A DNA stretch of 64,000 nucleotides from Diplodia intermedia (taxonomy: Eukaryota; Ascomycota; Dothideomycetes; Botryosphaeriales; Botryosphaeriaceae): the NCBI GenBank assembly GCA_021495925.1, contig JAKEKT010000073.1, forward strand, positions 62,001 to 126,000, in the 5' to 3' direction. Within the stretch, counting starts at the first letter, position 1. Every line of letters starts with the position of its first letter. The notes under the pieces were generated by a model. The model did no database searches. It had not been told where the DNA came from and was given only the letters and a program-made list of their open reading frames with translations. Below, one piece after another: positions 23,001 to 31,890 of this stretch. The position numbers were made by a program, and so were the translations under genes.

Positions 23001-23655
23001 GCAATTGCCACGCCTGCATAGCTTCTTCGGAGATACCCAACTTGGCAATGCGACAGGCGGAGACCAGGTATGCAGGGTGGCCTTGAACCAGAGGACCGCA
23101 CACTCCGATGCGGAAGCCGGCATCCTTGACCAGTGCCAGATCTTGCCGGATGGAGTTGCGCAGCTCGAGCGGTATGATGTTGTCGTAGGTTGCAGTTGGT
23201 GAAATCTCCTCGGCTGGTACGGCACGATCATTCAGGCCGAAGAAGTATTCATCATCGGAATCTTCACTCGACTCAGCCTCATCCTCGAATCCTTCAAAGT
23301 CGTCGGGCTGCGAATCAAGCATGTCCGTGTCGCCGTCAGCGTCGGAGGACAGGCGTTGAGAGATTTCCTTTAGCAAGGAGAAGATTGTCTTGGGGCCGGA
23401 CTGTTGCTCAGCTAGCGTGGCTATGGCGTGGGAAACGTCGTTGGGAGCGTCGTCTTGGACGTAAAGCGATATGAAGCTGTGGGAGTGAGGGTAGTCACTA
23501 ATCTCGTCTATGACGGCAGTGACGGTGAGGGGGCCATGCTGGCACTGGGCGAGGATCTCGATCTCGGAATCTTTGCTGCAGACTTCCAGGACGCCATGCT
23601 CGCCTGGAGTGGCGGCGGCCTGCTCTAGGTGAGCGCGGAACTCTTTTCTGCCCAT
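20062..23655 (-). CDS. PARP catalytic domain fused to a UBE2Q-like ubiquitin-conjugating (E2) domain
   Basis: This is one uninterrupted frame of 1,197 residues. The N-terminal ~100 residues could be RWD-like, followed by an acidic linker. Residues about 395-440 hold a cysteine cluster (CTEFCLVCHRK, then CDSQLC) that may bind zinc. Residues about 640-835 are a PARP/ADP-ribosyltransferase fold: FAWHGS (NAD-binding His, about 739), FGHGVYLS (Tyr) and TRYLFVQ. The third catalytic position, Glu in polymerising PARPs, appears to fall at APHFVI with no Glu, so mono-ADP-ribosylation or loss of activity is more likely. After a disordered linker with basic clusters (nuclear?), residues about 1010-1185 form an E2 domain with YPFTPPFVRV and GGALCMELLT, whose Cys (about 1112) is the expected thioester site, as in UBE2Q. 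Such PARP-UBC fusions are known in fungi; their role is not settled. The gene is divergent from the COG7-like gene. Confidence 0.85.
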   Translation of the reverse strand: MGRKEFRAHLEQAAATPGEHGVLEVCSKDSEIEILAQCQHGPLTVTAVIDEISDYPHSHSFISLYVQDDAPNDVSHAIATLAEQQSGPKTIFSLLKEISQRLSSDADGDTDMLDSQPDDFEGFEDEAESSEDSDDEYFFGLNDRAVPAEEISPTATYDNIIPLELRNSIRQDLALVKDAGFRIGVCGPLVQGHPAYLVSACRIAKLGISEEAMQAWQLRPTEYLVLLIHYPKGYRHVGHIEEPTAWKDMLDFRFGVSSSYKPSRSEIIQAFATTDVKAQNETAEPKNGDFRKLFIAGPLRDLFCQKFLPILKCRIREGMSWDGAMAFWHDHHTTDQKGKLAQDPKYRAEETSTTTYPAIVTADHISSYKSGHAPGLRLSLPLVAMQFYVRQVVRCTEFCLVCHRKMPTDIEAIKPYVCDSQLCLYQYLQLGFGPSIEHEIISQPKVVDLLISLCWATAKAGRLKPKHLPKGLGLRIPPVHVLKLAARNNPYASSYSMTGAVPAGLAAYQAAQMDGDQTPSALPSEASQTARVDLKIHQLLLERTVTRQDFRLVPGDWIQLKVQGIDETLHFKVEQIMLPTIQLSRPVLIDATEGSKYLSPDLSSPGFQDATFVAYDQDLDSCDAISTQEAMVVLLDLLPAVDEMKDYLLMGGAHADLMKWPRIPAPSLGLLRWIIASNRACIMQADASDEDNDAHDQVWGMPGWTQFRIAMGAPDKERRFINSVRTVGSAVNPHIPTIFAWHGSALHNWHTIIREGLHFEETINGRAFGHGVYLSKDLSTSLMYSRALAYQNVNASTWRSSKLTIHDAVSLNEIVNSPNRFVSSAPHFVINQIDWIQTRYLFVQASDPRTTPYMNKAPMMNKAPTTPEEQPLPLNSIRQDPAHYPVNTQRKKIEIPASATRSRAKVVQNSQTSQAAKAVVKGHKKLKTGESIEDAIEIDDDAESVATDQDERELLEMEIERADSATSQKDVVPANQNPLTLFVPGQLDFSTLEILPSPEGNAASIVASRRLQSDFTAMNKIQNCQPLHEIGWYIDPEHMENLYQWIVELHSFEPHLPLAKDMQAKGVKSVVLELTFGKDYPFTPPFVRVIRPRFLPFMRGGGGHVTAGGALCMELLTNDGWGAVNSIESVLMQVRLAISSLEPRPARLDPHYYKTDYTVGEAIDAYIRACEAHGWTVPFGFRETAMAGRNGMGRGSG

Positions 23656-24315
23656 GGTGGACGAGTGCTCGGCTGCGTTCTGCTAGACCAATCAGCTTCG
23701 GGCAGTTGGCAGAGAGATGCATAGGCTCAGATACAGAGCAACAGGCTCATACATACCAGCGCGGCAAGCGGAGCGGCTTGGTGTGACCAAGAAGCGGGGC
23801 GACGAAGCCGCGGACGGTCAACGGCGCATCAGGCTGGGGTGAAGGCGGCGGAATCGGCGTGAGGCGAAGATGGGCTCGCCGCAGCTGAGCAGCAGAAGGA
23901 CAGGTGAGCAAGAGCAGCCTTGCGCGTTTTGTTGGCCGCTGGGACAGGCCAAAGCGCTTGGGCGGCGTGTTTGTGTGAGCTGTGGGCACGCAGCGTTGAA
24001 ATGGTTGGATGCAGCTGGAAGGCGGCCGGAGGGGAAAGAAGGCCGGGAAAAAAGGACACGCGCAGTTGCGGCTCTTCGGAGCACAGAATCGGAATTGAAA
24101 AGGCTCTTGCGCAAACCGGCGGCTAGGCAACTGTGGTCGCAGGCAGTAATGCTCTTTCCAGGGACCATCGCGGGAGCTTGGGCCACCAACCAACAGCCCA
24201 CTCCCTGGCGTCGATCGCCCGCTGCGCCATCTCCGCCCTGTGGCCCAGTAGCCAGGCCCCGCGACAATTCTCACCCGTCCATCACGCCCACCCGCCATCT
24301 GCGCTTCCCTCCATC
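23656..24315. promoter_or_regulatory. Divergent promoter region PARP-E2 / COG7-like
   Basis: These 660 bp separate two start codons facing away from each other. Frames in it, including an in-frame extension of the COG7-like gene from 24133, have compositions unlike either protein. C-rich tracts precede the right-hand start. No clear TATA box. Confidence 0.45.
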
Positions 24316-25374
24316 ATGGTCGTCTCCTACGCCGACGCCTCTGCCCCCGTGCAGCCCAAATCCTCACAGCTCTCCGATCCCGCCCTGCTGCCCTTCATCC
24401 AGCCAGATTTCGATCCTGTCGACCACCTCAACTCCGTGCTGCCCGCGTTGGCCATTAGCTCCACGCAATCCAAATCCTCCAATGCCGCCGCCCTTCCACT
24501 GCCCGACGTGTCCGCACAAACACAGACCCTTCTCTCCCAGCTCAGCGCCCAGACTACCCGCCTGTCCACCGTGCTCACCCAAATGACCGACGACATCCTG
24601 CGCAGCGGCGGGAGACTGGCCTACGAAGTCGAGGTGCTTCGTGGAGAGACCGTGGGTCTATCCACAGCCTTGACAGAAGGGCTCAGCAAGGATGTCGAGA
24701 GGTTCGTTCCGGGAGGCATCAAGGTCGCCAGCAGCCAGCCCGCCGCCCAAGCCAAGGCCGACGCTGTCGAGCGGAGAACCAGCGCGGCCACAACGGGAGA
24801 CGACGTGAAACCCGCCGATGCCGAGGAAGATGGTCAGCAGGAGACCCCAGAGCTGCCCGAATACATCACCCGCCTCCGCACCCTTACCCATGTGCGGTCG
24901 CGCCTTGAGAGCGTCATCAAGGTTTTCGGCGAAGCCATGCAGTGGACACTACCGCCTTCCGAAGTTTCGCTCGCCTCGTCTCTCATCTCAGTCTCTGCTC
25001 CTGAACCTGGTTCCGACAGCCACAGCCGCGAGGAGAAGGGACGCGAGTTTGCAGAGAAGCTACGCACCGAGATTGCGGAGCTGGTCACGGGCACCGACGA
25101 AGGCTACGAGGCTGCTCAGGCAAGGATACAGGCTCTGCGCGATCTATCACAGGTTTGGAAGGACACAGCTGAGGAGAAAGCCCGCACCCGCTTCGTTGAT
25201 GGACTAGTCAAGCTCGCCGAAGACAGGCATAGGCAGTTGAACTCACAGTATCAACGTCAGCCAAGATCAGCGCCGCCGCCTAGGAGGGAAGAAAGTCGGT
25301 CTAGGGCGCCTGAGAGAGGGATCGGCTTTCTGGACAACCTCAACCGGATGCGCGAGAACATCTACCTGAGCTGA
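24316..25374 (+). CDS. COG7-like subunit of the conserved oligomeric Golgi complex
   Basis: A single-exon protein of 352 residues. I chose ATG 24316 (MVVSYADAS) because an upstream in-frame ATG at 24133 would add a Pro/His/Ser-rich stretch that looks like translated promoter. The body is helical: LLSQLSAQTTRL and RLAYEVEVLRGE form an N-terminal coiled coil as in COG subunits, followed by TRLRTLTHVRSRLESVIKVF and a helical C-terminus. It resembles the short fungal proteins annotated as COG complex subunit 7, which tethers retrograde vesicles at the Golgi. The animal protein is about twice as long, so this would be only the N-terminal half. The assignment is from memory of the fungal family and is moderate; an unrelated helical protein is possible. 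Confidence 0.6.
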   Translation: MVVSYADASAPVQPKSSQLSDPALLPFIQPDFDPVDHLNSVLPALAISSTQSKSSNAAALPLPDVSAQTQTLLSQLSAQTTRLSTVLTQMTDDILRSGGRLAYEVEVLRGETVGLSTALTEGLSKDVERFVPGGIKVASSQPAAQAKADAVERRTSAATTGDDVKPADAEEDGQQETPELPEYITRLRTLTHVRSRLESVIKVFGEAMQWTLPPSEVSLASSLISVSAPEPGSDSHSREEKGREFAEKLRTEIAELVTGTDEGYEAAQARIQALRDLSQVWKDTAEEKARTRFVDGLVKLAEDRHRQLNSQYQRQPRSAPPPRREESRSRAPERGIGFLDNLNRMRENIYLS

Positions 25375-26634
25375 GAGTCCGATGTAGCAAGCTTATGGGT
25401 CTTGGGCGAGGGCATGACTTGCATTCAAGATGCAATCTTCATGGGTCGTCTGAATTCTTCATTGTAGTCTCCCGTGATTGCGGTTCACCTTGCTCACGGT
25501 GGTCCCAAGGCCGACGTCCACAACTTCACTCTCCTGTGGCCAGAAGCTAAACGGCTTCTCCCCGCTATTTTCCTGCACGCCGCCGGTCCTTCGTCGAACC
25601 CTTCACAGCCACTCCGGAAGGTAAAGCTTGTGTGGTGGCGTACGGGGCTAGCACACGGCTCTCGGGCTTGAAGCTAATCCAAGTCTGACATGGTCGTTGT
25701 TGTCCGTCTTCAACTATACATGGCCACGCCTTCACGAAAAACGACGCGTCACAAGGACGTTCCTCTCGGACTGCTCGCGGTCATCAGCGCCATGCAGCGT
25801 CCGCTTGAGTAGAGTTGTCTGGACGTAATCCATCTCAAGGTGGCTGTGGAGGGCCAGAGCATGTCCAGAAGCGGTGCAACACGGACACAACGTGTTGAGA
25901 CGACGGGTATTATAGAAGCGGGGGTGGTGCGAGATGAGGTTGTAGAACCGTGGTTTGGATGATAACAAAGGATGCATTGGCAACAGACGGTCTGCGTGGA
26001 TGATTCACAGGCCCCCACCGAGCCAGACAACTGGAACTCCCGTATACAGCACTGAACTCGAGATCAACGCTTTGTGTTCTTTCGGGCTTGAGGCGGTGTC
26101 GAGTGAGTGCTTGGGCGCATGTATCTGCATGGTGCTAATCTTTGATACGGCCACATGAGACTAGCGCGGACGGTGAAGGCACGCGTGGTGTCCAAGACAG
26201 CACGTCCGGCGGCGGGCTCACCGCGGCGGCGCGTGGTGGTGCTGGGTCACAGGGGGCGAGGAGCTGAGAAGCTGGGCGGCGACTGGTGGCACCACGCGGT
26301 CGCGCCTACTTTATTGGAGGTGGCCGAGGCTTGGGAGTGGGTTATGTCATGAGGCCGATTTCCGACCGCGGCCTCCCAACAATCTGTGCCGCGCAGGGAT
26401 GTGGGGCCAGGGTCTGTTGCCTCGCCTCCGCGCGCGCCCATCACCTAACACGGCCGAAAGACTGCTCCTCCGTATAAGCGCGCGAGTCCACTGAGTCCTG
26501 TGTCGCACAAGTCACCAGACAAGCCCGGATCATGCCCGTCTGAACCGCACGCCATCTTTTCTCTCAATTCCCCTCCTCCCCCGGGCCCGCCATCCTCCGC
26601 CAACCACGCCTGCATCGTCACCACCGCCGCCGAT
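25375..26634. other. Intergenic, no gene seen
   Basis: About 1.26 kb of 3' flank of the COG7-like gene and promoter of the TLC gene. A TATAAG at 26473-26478 lies about 160 bp before the TLC start codon and could be a TATA element. No frame here shows domain-like features. Confidence 0.5.
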
Positions 26635-27910
26635 ATGCTCGATCCGTTCCCGTTCGCGGCCCCCGCTGCCCTGCAGCACGCCATCAAGCCCTTCGCCGAC
26701 TACATGTCCTTCAAGACCCTGCCGCTGCACATCCACGAGCTGCTCTTTGCCGTGCTGCTCTACCACATCACCAACACCGTCATCTCGCCCTGGCTATCTA
26801 CGCGCCTGTTCCCCGACATATACCCCAAATTTAACAAGCGCACCCGCATCAACTGGGACGTCCACGTCGTCTCGCTTGTCCAGTCCACCCTGATAAACGC
26901 ACTGGCCCTGTGGGTTAGCTACGCCGACAATGAGCGCGCCGAGATGGACTGGGAGAGTCGGGTGTGGGGATACACGGGCGCGAGCGGCCTGGTCGTGGCC
27001 TTCTCCTGCGGCTACTTCGTGTGGGATCTGTGGATCAGCCTGCGCTACGTGAACGTCTTCGGCCTCGGCCTGCTGGCCCACGCCGTCAGCGCCCTGTCCG
27101 TCTACAGCTTCGGCTTCGTGCGTCCATCCCCGCGCTTCCCCGGCGTCCCGGTCCGCCCACACCCAACCTGCAACCACGACTAACGCCTCGCAGCGCCCCT
27201 TCGTCAACTTCTACGCCCCGACCTTCATCCTCTACGAGCTCTCCTCGCCCTTCCTCAACATCCACTGGTTCTGCGACAAGCTGAACATGACGGGCTCCAG
27301 GGTCCAGCTGTACAACGGCTTCTGCCTGCTCGGCACCTTCTTCGCCGCCCGCCTCTGCTGGGGCACCTACCAGTCCTTCCACGTCTTCGCCGACATCTAC
27401 CGCGCCATCCAAGCCGGCGGCCTGGTCTCGGGGCCCGGGCTCGCGGGCCTCGGCGCGGGCGCCGACAGCGCGACGACCGCGGAGCAGCAGCAGCAGGCCC
27501 AGCCCGTCGCCGAGACGATGCGCTTCGCCGAGGGCACCGAGGTGCCCGTGTGGCTGGCGGCGACGTACCTGGCCGCCAACCTCACGCTCAACTCGCTCAA
27601 CTTCTTCTGGTTCAACAAGATGATCGAGACGGTCCGCAAGCGCTTCGAGCCGCCGCTCGGCACCAAGCGGCCCGAGAAGGGTGATGCGGCGGCGGAGAAG
27701 AAGAAGAAAAATGTCAAGCGCGAGGCGGCGGACCGCGTCTTCGTCGAGGGCATCGACGTCGACACGGACGAGGAGGTCGAGGCCGTCGCGACCGCCATCG
27801 CCGAGGCCAACGGCGGCGCCGAGACGGTCGTCGCGAGGGGCTTGTACGACGATGGCAGGCGGACGATCGAAGTTGCCAAGACCGAGGTGAGAAATAGGCG
27901 GAGGGGCTGA
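26635..27910 (+). CDS. TLC-domain membrane protein (TLCD4/TMEM56-like)
   Basis: Two exons, 26635-27117 and 27194-27910, joined across a 76-bp intron (GTGCGT donor, CTAAC branch point, CGCAG acceptor), give 399 residues. Several membrane helices follow the TLC pattern: HELLFAVLLYHITNTVISPW, then HVVSLVQSTLINALALWV, a helix around SGLVVAFSCGYFVWDLW, and after the junction FVNFYAPTFILYELSSPFLN and further helices. The family includes ER and plasma-membrane lipid-handling proteins; substrates of the fungal members are unknown. The C-terminus is soluble, basic then acidic (KKKKNVKREA, then DTDEEVEAV). The start ATG 26635 is preferred over an in-frame ATG at 26500 because the intervening residues are Pro/Ser-rich and the first helix is then near the N-terminus. 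Confidence 0.85.
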
Positions 27911-28856
27911 TTTTTTTCTTTCCCCTCTCGAAGATTTCAGTAGCATACTCGGGGCTCATCTAGGGTAATGTCTCGCTTTCCGGTTTCTTTCGGGTGGTGC
28001 CGAATAGAGGTCCTGCGGAGAGGGGTGGGCATAAATTGAGGCGCAGAACTGATTTTATGTGTGCGACTTTTTGTCGTTGCGTTTAGAGGATGGAGCTCGC
28101 GGGCTGGATGGCGTTGTGTGTGTGGGCGTAACGAAGGGGGGGCTGGGCTGGGCTGGGCTGGGCTGGGGCTGGGCTGTCCTTGGTGGGTTTATTTCAGCGT
28201 AGATGTGCAGATCAATCCAACGAATCAATCGACGACGTGATGTGCGTCGTATGAACAATCTATCGAGTTTCATACAAGTTTGTTTCAGCTCTTTGGCGCG
28301 AGAAAGGAAAAAGTTGTAGATGGTGGACCGCAAAGGAATGGATCCTTCCCAGATTCATCTCTCACTTATGTAGCAGTTGGAGCACATGTCAGTATATAGA
28401 CGAATGTACATTTCAAAATGAAACGAATATATCTGGACTGAATTCAACTACCCACAGGTGTAACCAGTATGTGACATAGGTGAGTAGATTGATTCGGCAC
28501 TCCAATTGTAGATCACTACACCTAAGCAAATCATACGCTTCCACGACTAGGTACTAGGAGTAAACGTCTCATAATCTCTAAAGCGCATATGATATGTTAT
28601 TCGGTCTGAGCACTTTGGTCTGGATTGATGCCAATCCATGTCCCGAGCTTGTTAACCCTCTACTTAGTAGTAATAGTTTCATAGCCCCCGGAAACCATAT
28701 TGAATACCCACCCTCTCGTTTCCCACCCACACCCCCAAAAGACAATCTCAAGACCCAGAACTCCGACCTCACCATCATTCCGCCGTTGTTACAACCATGT
28801 AGCATTGCCCTTCATATTATTCTCATTCATAACAGCCCGTGAGAACTGACGCGGGC
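27911..28856. other. Intergenic between convergent genes
   Basis: The gap holds the 3' flanks of the TLC gene and the rhodopsin-like gene. The left part has the GGGCT pentamer array described separately. The rest is AT-rich with no credible frame. Confidence 0.5.
28139..28176 (+). repeat. GGGCT pentamer array, G-quadruplex motif
   Basis: About seven tandem copies of GGGCT, one with an extra G, follow a G run. Four or more G3 runs separated by two-base loops match the consensus for a stable G-quadruplex on the + strand. It lies about 230 bp after the TLC stop and so could sit in that gene's 3' UTR. Confidence 0.85.
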
Positions 28857-30267
28857 TCAGTGATGCGTCTTGCCCCAACACCCCGCCTCGACATCCCTCT
28901 CCCGCCCCGCCTTCCACCCCGTCGCTTCGCAACTCGCCCACGTCCCCAACGCCACCGAGCTCCCACCCGTCATCGTCCCCACCGGCGTCATAGTAGTATT
29001 AGTAACAGTAGGCACCAATCCCCCACCACCGCCACAACCGTCCACTCCTCCACCGCCACCATCAACATCACCACCCATCATCCCAAACCCCCCACCACCA
29101 CCACTTCTCCTCCCCTTCCGCGACAACGTCGACCGCCACGGGAAGAATCCGGACCTCGACGCCGCGCCGCCGTGGTGGCTGAAGATGGACGAGGTGACGC
29201 GGTTGACGGTGAGGCGGACGGCGGGGTAGACGACGGGGGCGTTCGCGGTGAGGACGGCGAGGAAGGACTCGCGGCAGGCCCAGGTGCCGGCCTTGAGGAC
29301 GCCGGTGTGGGGATTCTGTGTGTGTGTGTGTGACGTCAGTTTCTTGTGTGTACCTATGTGTATCTGTGTGTGTCGTGTTCCCCTTACCTTGAGCACGATA
29401 TAACACCGCATGATCCCCGCCGCCATGACGATCACGCCAGCACAAAACACGGCGAGCAGGCACAGCCGGCGCCACGGCGCGACGCGGTGCGCGCGCCACA
29501 GCATCGGCACCGGGATCGACATGAGGTACGCGTCCGACGCCACGTTCAGCACCACCGTCGCGTACAGGTTGAGCTTCGAGATGGCCGGCTGGCACAGGTT
29601 CGGCGGCTCCGGCTCGATGCGCCAGTTGTCCCGGAACCGCGGCTGGCACCCCAGCAGGATGCACAGCTGCGTCGCCACCCAGGTCGCCGCGATCAGGGCG
29701 TAGCCGAGCTTGACGCGGAGCTCGAATTCGGCGAGGCCGGCGCTGTTTTTCGCGGGGAGGGCGTGTTAGTGTGATGGGACTTTGGGGGTGGGAGAGAGAG
29801 AGAGAGAGAGGCGGAAGAATGGGAAAGTGGCGTACGTCAGGCGGGCGTAGAAGACGCATATCGACATCTTCAACATCCACAGGAAGAGGACGTATAGACT
29901 CCAGCTCACGAGCTGTGTCATGGAGCCGCTTACGCGGAGGTAGTATTCGTGCGAGCTTGGGTCGAGCTTCTTTCTCTGATCGGGCGGCATGCCGTTGTTG
30001 GCAAGGTCGTCCCACCAGTCCATGGCGATGTATGCTGCGCCGGTCTCTAGTCCGTAGATGACCTGTTCGCGCTGGGTCAGTATTCACAGAAAGCGAAGGC
30101 CTCGAGGAATTGGAAGAGCTTACCCCCGCAGCGAGCATTATGTAGTCGTCAAGCTGAAGGCCTTTGAGGCCCACTGATTTTATCCTCGTCGCGATGCGTA
30201 TTATTATCATAAGGACTCCCAACCCCAACATTGTAAAGACCTCGAGGGGCAACAAGCTGCCAGCCAT
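28857..30267 (-). CDS. Fungal rhodopsin-like (SAT4/PTH11-type) integral membrane protein
   Basis: Four exons: 30267-30124, 30062-29836, 29742-29388 and 29315-28857, with introns of 61, 93 and 72 bp, giving about 394 residues. The start is ATG 30267 (MAGSLLPLE). Helices visible in order are EVFTMLGLGVLMIIIRI, LQLDDYIMLAAGVIYGL, SWSLYVLFLWMLKMSICVFYARL, LGYALIAATWVATQLCILLG, LNVASDAYLMSIPVPML, RLCLLAVFCAGVIVMAAGIM and SFLAVLTANAPVVYPAV. The R-x-x-x-R with LDDY after helix 1-2 is typical of the fungal rhodopsin domain (PF20684) family, seven-helix proteins of mostly unknown ligand, some linked to host sensing. The C-terminal tail is Gly/Ser-rich. Introns 2 and 3 carry GA and TG microsatellites. 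No CFEM cysteine domain is present. Confidence 0.85.
29316..29336 (+). repeat. TG microsatellite inside an intron
   Basis: About seven TG dinucleotides directly abut the 3' splice site of intron 3 of the rhodopsin-like gene. On the coding strand it reads as CA repeats leading to the CACAG acceptor, in place of the usual pyrimidine stretch. Confidence 0.75.
29791..29811 (+). repeat. GA microsatellite inside an intron
   Basis: About ten GA dinucleotides within intron 2 of the rhodopsin-like gene. On the coding strand it is a CT tract upstream of the branch point, and it makes this intron longer (93 bp) than its neighbours. Confidence 0.8.
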
Positions 30268-31890
30268 GACAGCTGCTGCCAAAAATAAAATAAGAGAAGG
30301 TCGAAAAGCGAGCGACTAGAGTGAGAGATCGAAACGCGAATAATAACAATCTCTACCACTCACATGTGGGACGAAGTGGTGCAATATAAAAGATGCTGGG
30401 AAGAGGGAGGTATGGGCGCGAAGCAAACGCGTCCAAAAGACTCGCGGCGGAGCCGCCGCAGCTTACATATGCGCAAGTTCAGGAGCCGTGCTGTGGAGCG
30501 GGTACTGGCAGCCTATGCTGGAGCCCGGATGCTTGCGCAGCCTCCAGCTGCCGCAAGGATGGCCTTGTTGTCTTAGGTTCAGTCGAGAAACCTGCACAGG
30601 GCCGGCGCGCCGACCACCAGGCTTGACGTAGGTCACGACAAGGTCAGACCCAGACGTATTTTGATAGGCCAATCCGATATAGTATCCGCAGATCCAGCAA
30701 CATAATTCGCTCTTGGTGCCATGATCTTCGTTGCTCTCCCGCAGTCAACGGTGATCACGATCCGATTCGCATTCCCCTCTGACTCGCCTGCGTCTGGGAT
30801 TGATGACAGAAATTGGGCACGCAGAGTCGGTGACGTGCCTTGGCATGCTGGGCCGTTTGTGGCCCACAGCAATATCGACGGCCTACGCGGCAACGGCGGC
30901 TCTTTTCCTTATCCGGCCGTTTTCCCCGGTGGGAGTCCTAAGTGGACCTTGCGTTTGCATCAATCTGTGACACCTCGTACAGCTGCGGCGGCGAGAACCT
31001 TGGTTAAATATAAACAGTTCACGTGGCAACGGATCTCGTGTGTGTATAAGGGAGCTTGCCGCCACAAACTTGCGCAATTTTCTGCAATTCAGTCAGCCAG
31101 CAAAGCCGGGTTTGCATTCGGCTAGAGGAACTGTCGCTGTCATATGAAGAATGCACGAATGGAACGGCAGTCATCGGAATGGCATGTACGATACCTTTCC
31201 TGTGAATACGCTATGCCACGTCTCCCAGCCGATTTTCTATCCTCGGTTTCCACCTGTAGCCACGATAGAGCCTCCCACTAAGCGAGAAAGCAATCATATC
31301 CACCGAAATAAAGCTGAAAAGTCCTCCCATCCGTCATTTTCATCGTAAAGAAGATGTAGAGAAAGCGAGGTCGCAAGCTAAGAAACAGAAAAGCCTCCGC
31401 CAAGCAGACTCGTAAAGTATCGTAAAGGGGCATTCGTGAAGAGATAATATATGCCGCAAAGGTGCGAGAGATGGGTGATAGAGCAAACTATAGGGGGTAT
31501 AAGACCTGAAACACAAAAGTGAAGAGAAAAGTGCGAGGGTTGCGCGAGAAATCAGAACTGACGCACAACCATACCCGTCGAACACCAGAGTCCCGTGATC
31601 CCGTGATAAAGCGCAGCCACCATGACATGAGTAGTCCGCCAAAATTAGAGTCGTCCGAAATACCGCATCAGAAGAGCCGCAGAACGTGATCAATGGCTTT
31701 CGACAAAAACGCCAGACTGCAAGGAAGAGCGCGGAGCAGCCACCCCAGAAATCAGCAAACTCCACTCGTTGATCTCAAATCAGAGGAAAGAAACGAATCC
31801 CTGTCATCCCAACAGACCCGGTTGTCGTGTCCGCTGATGGCCAGATCATCCGATCGTTGTTTGGGGTGAAAGAAGAATGTTGGTGTTTGC
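30268..31890. other. Intergenic, no gene seen
   Basis: 1.6 kb between the start of the rhodopsin-like gene and the stop of the BTB gene. Open frames at 30721-31125 (+) and 31340-31765 (-) lack domain features and have unusual composition. No repeats of note and no sign of a mobile element. Confidence 0.5.

Noticed and set aside
28139..28176. Tandem repeat as a possible CRISPR or telomere-like array
   Set aside because: Units are contiguous 5-mers without spacers and unlike the fungal telomere TTAGGG; it is a microsatellite.
29068..30282. A 404-codon frame on the minus strand starting with a non-ATG codon
   Set aside because: It shares only the first exon of the rhodopsin-like gene and then reads through introns into an Arg/Pro-rich shadow.
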